Assembly (NCBI RefSeq): GCF_000332135.1
Contig: NZ_KB235896.1
Coordinates: 3,791,727 to 3,855,726 of the forward strand
Reading direction: 5' to 3'
DNA from: Anabaena sp. PCC 7108
GTDB lineage: Bacteria; Cyanobacteriota; Cyanobacteriia; Cyanobacteriales; Nostocaceae
DNA length: 64,000 bases
Shown here: positions 58,195 to 64,000 of the stretch, in pieces
How the letters are laid out: each line of letters begins with the position of its first letter
Numbering within the stretch: position 1 is the stretch's first letter
Program-made: the position numbers and the translations under genes
The notes under the pieces: model-generated
The model's input: only the letters and a program-made list of their open reading frames with translations
Told to the model about the DNA's origin: nothing
Databases searched by the model: none

Positions 58195-59121
58195 ATGAAA
58201 ATAACTCTAGCAGCTACCACCATTTTAACCCTAACTTTAGGAGTTTACACCCCAAAAGTAACGGCTGCACCTAAAAAAACACCCAAAACATTTCAGGAAT
58301 GGTGTCAACAAAAAGCCAGTTTACCTCAAGAAACGAGACGAACTGTAGAAGCATTATTAAAAGTTACTAACACCCAAAATTGTAGTCAAGCTAATCAAAC
58401 TCTGAGTAAATTGACTGAACTTAAACTTTTGGGAAATCAAATCAGCGATATCCAACCATTATCTAATCTGACTAATTTAACTACTCTAGACCTTTCGGAA
58501 AATCAAATCAGCGATATCAAACCTTTGTCTAATCTAAGCAATTTGACTGGTATTTCCCTTTTTAAAAATCAAATCAGCGATATCCAACCATTGTCTAATT
58601 TGACTAATTTAACTGCTCTTGTCCTTGCGGGAAATCAAATCAGCGATATCCAACCATTGTCTAATTTGACTAAATTGAATTTTCTTTACCTTTTTAAAAA
58701 TCAAATCAGCAATATCAAACCTTTGTCTAATCTAAGCAATTTGAATTTGCTTTACCTTTCGGAAAATCAAATCAGCGATATTAAACCTTTGTCTAATCTG
58801 ACTAATTTGACTCATATTCACATTTCGGAAAATCAAATCAGCGATATCAAACCATTGTCTAATTTGACTAAATTGAATTATCTTAACCTTTGGAGAAATC
58901 AAATCAGCGATATTAAACCTTTGTCTAATCTGACTAATTTGACTAATTTGACTAATTTGACTAAATTGACTAAATTGAATTATCTTAACCTTTGGAAAAA
59001 TCAAGTCAGCGATATCAAACCTTTGTCGAATTTGACTAATTTGACTTATCTTAACCTTTGGGAAAATCCAATTATCTCTAAACAATGTCTCTTTAAAGAT
59101 GAGTCTATCTGTAAGTTTTAG
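58195..59121 (+). CDS. Exported leucine-rich-repeat protein of the internalin type
   Basis: A 308-residue protein with a signal peptide (MKITLAATTILTLTLGVYTPKVTAA) and ten or so 22-residue repeats of the type LxxLxLxxNQISDIxPLSNLTN. The DNA itself repeats in units of 66 bases with high identity, so the array is young and prone to copy-number change. Near 58925-58985 there is an additional run of AATTTGACT 9-base units, giving NLTNLTNLTNLTKLTKL, which breaks the regular repeat length. The domain likely mediates protein binding outside the cytoplasm. It follows the thymidylate-synthase-like gene by 4 bases. Confidence 0.88.
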   Translation: MKITLAATTILTLTLGVYTPKVTAAPKKTPKTFQEWCQQKASLPQETRRTVEALLKVTNTQNCSQANQTLSKLTELKLLGNQISDIQPLSNLTNLTTLDLSENQISDIKPLSNLSNLTGISLFKNQISDIQPLSNLTNLTALVLAGNQISDIQPLSNLTKLNFLYLFKNQISNIKPLSNLSNLNLLYLSENQISDIKPLSNLTNLTHIHISENQISDIKPLSNLTKLNYLNLWRNQISDIKPLSNLTNLTNLTNLTKLTKLNYLNLWKNQVSDIKPLSNLTNLTYLNLWENPIISKQCLFKDESICKF

Positions 59122-59232
59122 TCTAATGTTATTTTGGTGGTTTATGGATTTACGCACAATAAAAACACTCCATTTCACTGAAAATTACCATCTCATAAAA
59201 CTATGTTTATTTCTGAGTTTGTGTATCTTTGA

Positions 59233-59622
59233 TCAATGCTGCAAATATTCTAACAATAACAATCGCAAGTAATCCAACATTCTGATATAGTTTTTTGTTC
59301 GTTCATACCTGCCATTACTTTTAAAATAAAAATTTCCAATTGGGTACACACTAAAAACTCGCATTGCTTGTAATTGAGAAATTACCTGCTCCTTATTAAT
59401 TATTTCACCTGTAGCTGCAATTTGACTGGCATAACCTCTTAAATTTACTGTTAAAAGTTCAATCTCTTCTAACAGTGAAAACTCTTCTTCTTCTGGAGGA
59501 AACTGAGTAGCAATTTCTTTTCTTTCGCTGCGAGTGTTTTGATATAAATTTGTCAATTGTGACAATAATTGAGTAATATTTCTCTTAGTCAATTCCTGCT
59601 CATTTAAAATTGCTTCAGTCAT
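59233..59622 (-). CDS. Unknown small protein, second gene of a coupled pair
   Basis: A 129-residue charged helical protein from ATG 59622, whose start overlaps the stop of the upstream gene by 8 bases (ATGACTGA). It reads MTEAILNEQELTKRNITQLLSQLTNLYQNTRSERKEIATQFPPEEEEFSLLEEIELLTVNLRGYASQIAATG and ends YERTKNYIRMLDYLRLLLLEYLQH. No signal or membrane segment. With its partner it could be a toxin-antitoxin or immunity pair, but neither sequence is recognised. Confidence 0.65.
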   Translation of the reverse strand: MTEAILNEQELTKRNITQLLSQLTNLYQNTRSERKEIATQFPPEEEEFSLLEEIELLTVNLRGYASQIAATGEIINKEQVISQLQAMRVFSVYPIGNFYFKSNGRYERTKNYIRMLDYLRLLLLEYLQH

Positions 59623-59962
59623 CGTTAACTCCATAAGTAACTATCTTTTCGCTACCATATTTGTCTGGTCTGATAATCAGATATTCATTACCTTTACGAT
59701 ATACTGCTGAACTATCTCCACGATATCCAGTTTTTGGAACTCTGATAGCTCCTTTTTTATTAAAGTTATGAGCTTTGCGTAAATATTTTAAAGGGTCAAT
59801 ATCTTTTCTTGCTGCATGGTCTAATATACTCTGAGCAACACTGCTATAAGTAGCAGCATCCCACTCGGTCATATATTTTTCCATCTCAGCTACTTCTGTT
59901 AAAGTATACCCTTCTAATAGTTGTATCAAAAATGGGTCTGAGATTGGTTCTTCTTCTGGCAT
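59615..59962 (-). CDS. Unknown small protein, first gene of a coupled pair
   Basis: A 115-residue protein: LIQLLEGYTLTEVAEMEKYMTEWDAATYSSVAQSILDHAARKDIDPLKYLRKAHNFNKKGAIRVPKTGYRGDSSAVYRKGNEYLIIRPDKYGSEKIVTYGVNDD. The C-terminal 45 residues look like a compact beta domain (SSAVYRKGNEYLIIRPD, KIVTYG), of the kind seen in some polymorphic-toxin and nuclease tails. I cannot assign a family. It precedes and overlaps the 129-residue gene. Confidence 0.65.
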   Translation of the reverse strand: MPEEEPISDPFLIQLLEGYTLTEVAEMEKYMTEWDAATYSSVAQSILDHAARKDIDPLKYLRKAHNFNKKGAIRVPKTGYRGDSSAVYRKGNEYLIIRPDKYGSEKIVTYGVNDD

Positions 59963-60076
59963 GGTTATCTAAGTATATAATGGCAAGCCTGGCGTAACCT
60001 AATTGCTAACTAATGAGGTACAACTTATAATTCAGTGTATAATTAGTCGACAGTAATTTTTGATTTGGTAAAACTT

Positions 60077-60802
60077 ATGAGTGTTATCCCATTCATATTG
60101 GATGGTAGCAATAAAACAGTTGTCGAAACTGAAGATGAATATTCTAAAGCAGGTGGACCTGAAGGTAAGGTCATTTGGATAAAAAATCTTGATACTAAAC
60201 AACTGGATACTAAGCAACTTCTCAGTACAAAGTCTAGCAATGCAACTTATGACTTAAGAGTTGGACGTGAATACAGAGATCACAAAGAATCAGGTAAACA
60301 TGATTTATTAGATAATGGTAAAATATCTCTTCAACCAGGAGCAGCAGTAATTATTGAAACACAAGAAGAGTTTAAATTTCCTAAAACTAGATTTGGTCAT
60401 GTAGTTCCTAAAGTATCTCTTTTACAAGATGGTTTATCCAATACTTCATCAAAGATAGATCCTGGATATGGTGGAAAACTTTCCATCACAGTTTTTAACT
60501 TAGGCAAAAGAACTGTTGAACTTAAAAAAGGAGACCCTTTTTGTACAATCTATGTGCTTGATGTCCAAGAAGGAGTTATCCCTTACGATAAAGACGCTAA
60601 AAAAATTGTAGGAAACTATAAAAAAGGGTTTTTGAGTGAGATAAGGGATTTTATTGACACAAATCAAACGACATTTACTATTATACTATTGATTCTCAGT
60701 AGCTTACAAATTTTAATGACAATGATACCACAAGTATCATCATTTATACGCACTCAAACAATACAAACTTACCCTAAAGAAAATATAGAAAAACCTCAAT
60801 AA
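60077..60802 (+). CDS. dUTPase/dCTP-deaminase-fold protein with C-terminal membrane anchor
   Basis: A 241-residue protein from ATG 60077 (the frame opens with an upstream TTG at 60065). Residues about 60-180 have the trimeric dUTPase/Dcd beta fold: ATYDLRVGREYRDH, HVVPKVSLLQDGLSNTSSKIDPGYGGKLSITVFNLGKRTVELKKGDPFCTIYVLDV. The Asp of IDPGYGG fits the dUTPase catalytic site; the Glu that dCTP deaminases carry after GYxG (the LEL position) is missing here. A hydrophobic helix (TFTIILLILSSLQILMTMI) ends the protein. A membrane-anchored dUTPase fold is unusual; it may bind rather than hydrolyse nucleotides. Confidence 0.75.
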   Translation: MSVIPFILDGSNKTVVETEDEYSKAGGPEGKVIWIKNLDTKQLDTKQLLSTKSSNATYDLRVGREYRDHKESGKHDLLDNGKISLQPGAAVIIETQEEFKFPKTRFGHVVPKVSLLQDGLSNTSSKIDPGYGGKLSITVFNLGKRTVELKKGDPFCTIYVLDVQEGVIPYDKDAKKIVGNYKKGFLSEIRDFIDTNQTTFTIILLILSSLQILMTMIPQVSSFIRTQTIQTYPKENIEKPQ

Positions 60803-60960
60803 TTTCTCTTTTGACGGTTAAGATGACCTGAATTTATGTGATTGAAGTCATTGTTTTTATAACCAGCATAGATACAGAATATAGCTTTAAACAAGCTATT
60901 TTTTCAGAATATGTTCCATGTGCTGGTTTAAATATAGTGCCTATGTTATTGTTCTTGTGT

Positions 60961-61542
60961 TTAAACCCTAGCTAGAGTTACAACACCTAACTGGTCTTGA
61001 TACTTACCCTGACGTGCTTCGTAATTCACAGCACAGGGCGCTCCTTCTAAAAACATTAACTGTACTATGCCTTCATTGGCATAAATGCGACAGTCAGCAC
61101 TAGAAGCATTGGATAATTCTAAGGTCAAGTAACCGCGCCAAGCTGCCTCCGCAGGAGTTACGTTCGCAATTATACCACATCTTGCGTAAGAGCTTTTACC
61201 TATGCAAATTACTGTAATATTGTTTGGTATTTCTAGCCTTTCAAGAGCAACCCCAAGTCCATAGGAATGTGCTGGAAGGATGAAGTAACTACCATTTTCA
61301 TCTGTATGGAGTTTTGTTTGCTCCAAGTTTTCAGGATTAAAATTCTTGGGATCGACTACTGTACCAGGAATATGCTTAAAAATACGGAAATCGTTGGGTG
61401 ATAGTCTAATGTCATAGCCAAAGCTGCTAAGACCAAATGAAATTATGGGTAATTCCCCAATATGACGTATTAAACTCGGCTCAAAAGGCGAAATTAGCCC
61501 CTTTTGAGCCATTTCAGTAATCCAAATATCGTTTTTAATCAC
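60961..61542 (-). CDS. dcd: dCTP deaminase
   Basis: A 193-residue Dcd of normal length. It shows ISFGLSSFGYDIRLSPNDFRIFKH, the substrate motif GKSSYARCGIIANVTPAEAAWRGYLTLELSN with the catalytic Glu in LEL, and NEGIVQLMFLEG. It deaminates dCTP to dUTP, the usual bacterial route to thymidylate. It is convergent with the membrane dUTPase-fold gene, whose stop lies 158 bases away, and near a thymidylate-synthase-like gene. Dcd relatives also act against phages in some bacteria, but this copy looks like the housekeeping enzyme. Confidence 0.93.
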   Translation of the reverse strand: MIKNDIWITEMAQKGLISPFEPSLIRHIGELPIISFGLSSFGYDIRLSPNDFRIFKHIPGTVVDPKNFNPENLEQTKLHTDENGSYFILPAHSYGLGVALERLEIPNNITVICIGKSSYARCGIIANVTPAEAAWRGYLTLELSNASSADCRIYANEGIVQLMFLEGAPCAVNYEARQGKYQDQLGVVTLARV

Positions 61543-61719
61543 AAGTTCACGGGTAATTCAAATCGAATTAATAGAATATCGTAAATTGGTATCAGGCTAA
61601 CAACTAGGAATCATATTTCAATACAATAATACGCTTTTATACTTATTAGGATGAAAATATCTAAAGCATACACCAAAAGAATTAGCGGACATATCCGCAC
61701 TTATGTGATTTAATGCATC

Positions 61720-61776
61720 AAAAATAACCCTCAATTAGCAAATTCAGTATATTATTACTTATGACCTTGAGGGTTG
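61720..61776 (-). terminator. Rho-independent terminator after tRNA-Arg
   Basis: On the minus strand, AACCCTCAA and TTGAGGGTT form a stem (plus-strand positions 61767-61775 and 61726-61734) with a loop of about 32 bases, followed by ATTTTTG. It lies 15 bases downstream of the tRNA gene end, in the right orientation for terminating it. Confidence 0.65.
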
Positions 61777-61790
61777 ATATTGAGTTAAAA

Positions 61791-61863
61791 CGAGCGCGGC
61801 AGGGCTCGAACCTGCGACCGATTGCTTAGAAGGCAATTGCTCTATCCACTGAGCTACGCGCCC
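61791..61863 (-). tRNA. tRNA-Arg (anticodon TCT)
   Basis: On the minus strand the sequence GGGCGCGTAGCTCAGTGG... forms a full cloverleaf: acceptor GGGCGCG with CGCGCTC (61857-61863 and 61792-61798), a D arm with GCTCAGTGGATAGAGC, the anticodon loop CTTCTAA and the T arm GTCGCAGGTTCGAGCCCTGC. The anticodon TCT reads AGA codons. CCA is not encoded. The discriminator base is G. The gene stands alone and is followed by a terminator hairpin. Confidence 0.96.
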
Positions 61864-62055
61864 AAGACTAATGTCTGGCTTTCTTAAAAAGTCATCATAC
61901 ACCATTATATCTAATCTTCCTAATTATAAACAAGATCAAGTTGGAAAATTCACAATATCAAGAGTAAGATCCTAGTCATTAGCCAGTCGATGTACACTAA
62001 AAACGAAATAGATGAGATATTCGGATATATTGTGATGTCAAGGAGGAATTTGCCC

Positions 62056-62076
62056 ATGAACGCTGATGCCCCATAG
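62056..62076 (+). other. Six-codon frame with a strong ribosome site
   Basis: AAGGAGG at 62040-62046 stands 9 bases ahead of ATG 62056, which opens MNADAP and stops at TAG. It is either a leader peptide or the remnant of a longer gene, since the site is stronger than most in the window. The rest of the 61864-62217 spacer shows nothing else. No attenuator hairpin was evident downstream. Confidence 0.3.
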
Positions 62077-62217
62077 GGCGTATGCTGGTAAAACATTTGG
62101 CAAATGCCGAATTCTTCCTCAACATAATCTAAATAATTATACTTTTGGCAATCTTGCCCAAGTCCATGACATATCCCTTATCAAAACAGCCCCTGTGAGG
62201 AGTTATTTGCTAGTGCC

Positions 62218-62877
62218 ATGTTTATTCTCAAACGCCAGGATGTTGAAATATCAAGTATTCAGCACCCAACGCGGGATCAGCAGGTGCCGATCCTCCATTA
62301 TCAAGGGCAAACCTTTCGCCTGATAAGTGTCTTCAAAGCTAGTCAAGAGATTGAAGCTAAAGCTTTATGGAGATCCCTTACCGACAATCGTGGTAAAGCC
62401 TGTGTGCTGCTTGAGGAACCGGAACGCTATAGTGTCTGGGGTAAAATCCGCTTAGAACAGATAGACAATGACACTGGTAGCCATAGCAACACGGAAATTT
62501 TAGCCTTAGCTAGTATTTTATTGCTACAAGCCGTTTATCTAGACATTGAGGATTTATTAGGTAATCGGCAAGCCAGCTTGTTTGAAAAAGACATAACAGG
62601 AATACTACAGCAAAAGCAATTTCCCCAGATATCTTCCTCAGAGTCAGTTAAATCCTTACTAACTGTTGATCCTACACAAATGACAAAATTGCCTTCTTGG
62701 CAAGAAACTCATGTGATTATTCTCCTGGAAGAACTCCATCGACTAGGAAAAACATATTTTGGTGATACTAATTTTGCCCGTCAATTAAAGGATCGATTAC
62801 AGGATATGCCAGAAGAAGAACAATTAGTGTTTATCGGTTGGTTAAGTCAATCTCCGCTAAGTAAACTTTGGCAGTAA
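62218..62877 (+). CDS. Conserved cyanobacterial hypothetical protein, 219 residues
   Basis: A soluble-looking protein with VPILHYQGQTFRLISVFKASQEIEAKALWRSLTDNRGKACVLLEEPERYSVWGKIRLEQ, a helical middle (ILALASILLLQAVYLDIEDLLGNRQASLFEKDI) and a C-terminal EEEQLVFIGWLSQSPLSKLWQ. I do not recognise a function. ATG 62218 lacks a close ribosome site; a GAGGAG lies about 15 bases upstream, longer than usual. It is followed after 253 bases by the membrane protein gene on the same strand. Confidence 0.78.
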   Translation: MFILKRQDVEISSIQHPTRDQQVPILHYQGQTFRLISVFKASQEIEAKALWRSLTDNRGKACVLLEEPERYSVWGKIRLEQIDNDTGSHSNTEILALASILLLQAVYLDIEDLLGNRQASLFEKDITGILQQKQFPQISSSESVKSLLTVDPTQMTKLPSWQETHVIILLEELHRLGKTYFGDTNFARQLKDRLQDMPEEEQLVFIGWLSQSPLSKLWQ

Positions 62878-63130
62878 GTAGGCAAAATTAAACATAACTA
62901 TGTGAAGAAAAATTAACTTTGCTCAAACCTTCTTCCCTCTTGCCTTCTGCCTTACCCTCATAATAAATATTCACGCCCACCTAACTTAGCATGGATATTA
63001 TTTGATCACGAACCATCCATTAGCACTTGCTTTCGGTGTTAAATTGTGTAAGACCTGATAGGTGAACTCCTGATCACACAATCAATTACGCCCAAAATAT
63101 TGCTAGAGTGCATTTACTTAGTTGAGACCT

Positions 63131-64000
63131 ATGAGTAACTCTTACAACAATTCATACCCTTCCAAGTCCATTTTTACTACTCAAAACATCATCTTAGTTA
63201 GCATGGGCTGGGCTTTACTAGCGCTGCTATATTTTTTGTTGTTTAGTGCTAAAATTCCCGGACCAAATAACACAGAAATCCGTGAAGATTGGTATGTGTT
63301 GGGGACAAATATTTTTGAAGCTGCGGCTTACTTGGGTGCAGGTGTCTTATGCTTAAGAAACTGGCGGAGTAGCCAAATTGTCAGTAGTAGAAAGGTTTGG
63401 CTTTTAATAGGTTTAGGTATGCTTGCCTATTTCATTGGAGGAATATTTTTCGGTTATACAGAAATAATCTTAAAGCAAGACCCAGAAGTATCGCTAGGGG
63501 ATGTGTTTTTTGTAATGACCTATCTGTTTCTAGGCATAGGTATGGCTTTAGCTTTGTTCTCCAGACGAATCAATCTAGAAAAATGGCAATGGCTAATTGT
63601 CGCGTCAGTTGGAGGGCTAGGCAGTTTTGTCGCCTGGTTGATTTCTCCGCAAACAAAAGCGCCTTCAGTGGAACTAGAGCCGATAGTTGAGCAACTAGCC
63701 TTTGTTCTCAATTGGTTTTATGTAGTTAGTGATGTGCTGCTGTTAATTATCGCCACAATTATGCTGCTGGCTTTCTGGGGAGGGAAAGTTTCTCTATCCT
63801 GGAGAATGATTGCAGCGGCGGCATTTTCGCTATACATTGCAGATATGTGGTTTAAATACGCCACTAATTATCTTCCCGATTACCAAAGTGGAGACATCCT
63901 AGAAGTATTTTGGGTTTTTAGTGGAGTGTTATTTGGTATGGGCGCTGCTTTAGAATACGAAGCATCATTGAGCCTCAAGCGACGTACCAGTGGACGCAAA
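63131..64000 (+). CDS. Partial multi-pass membrane protein, cut by the right edge
   Basis: An open frame of 290 codons from ATG 63131 to the window end, beginning MSNSYNNSYPSKSIFTTQNIILVSMGWALLALLYFLLFSAKIPG. I count about eight hydrophobic helices (for example VWLLIGLGMLAYFIGGIFFGY, VFFVMTYLFLGIGMALALF, WLIVASVGGLGSFVAWLI, WFYVVSDVLLLIIATIMLLAFW, FWVFSGVLFGMGAALEYEASL). The last residues, SLKRRTSGRK, are basic and may begin a cytoplasmic domain such as a sensor or signalling output. The membrane part alone does not identify the family; the C-terminus lies outside the window. Confidence 0.85.
   Translation, partial: MSNSYNNSYPSKSIFTTQNIILVSMGWALLALLYFLLFSAKIPGPNNTEIREDWYVLGTNIFEAAAYLGAGVLCLRNWRSSQIVSSRKVWLLIGLGMLAYFIGGIFFGYTEIILKQDPEVSLGDVFFVMTYLFLGIGMALALFSRRINLEKWQWLIVASVGGLGSFVAWLISPQTKAPSVELEPIVEQLAFVLNWFYVVSDVLLLIIATIMLLAFWGGKVSLSWRMIAAAAFSLYIADMWFKYATNYLPDYQSGDILEVFWVFSGVLFGMGAALEYEASLSLKRRTSGRK

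Noticed and set aside
60961-61542. dCTP deaminase as a phage-defence effector
   Set aside because: Length, motifs and setting fit the housekeeping enzyme; no defence-specific extension is visible.
62192-62202. GTGAGGAGT, the complement of the Yfr1 small RNA core
   Set aside because: No flanking hairpins or terminator of Yfr1 on the minus strand; more likely a weak ribosome site.

Overview
The window is cyanobacterial chromosome. The evidence is a CyanoQ (PsbQ) lipoprotein, a high-light-inducible chlorophyll-binding protein, an LL-diaminopimelate aminotransferase, frequent GCGATCGC (HIP1) octamers, and short dispersed and tandem repeats of the kind common in filamentous cyanobacteria. Placing it in a Nostoc/Anabaena-like (Nostocales) lineage is an inference from repeat style and gene content.

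Layout. 1-4.1 kb: a minus-strand ABC importer operon (binding protein, permease, ATPase) and a partial gene cut by the left edge; the binding protein carries an unusual transmembrane segment and a C-terminal domain. 4.4-12 kb: a truncated CHAT fragment, a Uma2 nuclease-like gene, a dnaJ/dnaK pair, an M28 peptidase and a decayed IS110 transposase. 12-17.3 kb: a membrane protein, a large TPR-CHAT protein whose CHAT nucleophile position looks substituted, and a short paralogue of its N-terminal domain. 17.5-31.5 kb: housekeeping genes (dnaX, psbQ, an FAD oxidoreductase, aroA, an HLIP gene, a sucrose-phosphate-phosphatase-like gene coupled to ruvA, bioF, aspS) separated by repeat-rich spacers. 31.7-36.1 kb: a coupled MscS channel/DUF2254 pair and htpX.

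36.3-39.5 kb is the clearest functional module: a fluoride (crcB-type) riboswitch aptamer with a readable expression platform, then a cation/proton antiporter with a universal-stress domain, then a CLC channel homologue carrying the GREGT signature of fluoride-specific CLC-F transporters. The riboswitch would turn on fluoride export and ion balance together.

39.5-41.7 kb: a translationally coupled AAA ATPase and a small protein with a possible PD-(D/E)xK motif, a candidate defence pair. 41.9-49.5 kb: dapL, a PGM1-like ATP-grasp ligase, and a four-gene operon (glycosyltransferase, two TVP38/TMEM64 membrane proteins, a MerA/Lpd-like flavoprotein). 49.7-56.4 kb: a zinc-ribbon Ser/Thr kinase with membrane segments, an S66 LD-carboxypeptidase, small conserved proteins and recA. 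56.7-61.5 kb: deoxypyrimidine-related genes (a thymidylate-synthase-like protein, a membrane-anchored dUTPase/dCTP-deaminase-fold protein, dcd) interleaved with a leucine-rich-repeat exported protein and a coupled pair of unknown small genes. The end holds tRNA-Arg(TCT), a conserved hypothetical gene and a multi-pass membrane protein gene running off the right edge.

At least six copies or relatives of a small MITE-like element with TAGGACTTACGCA termini lie in the spacers, together with tandem arrays of 7-15 bp units. No CRISPR array or rRNA was seen.
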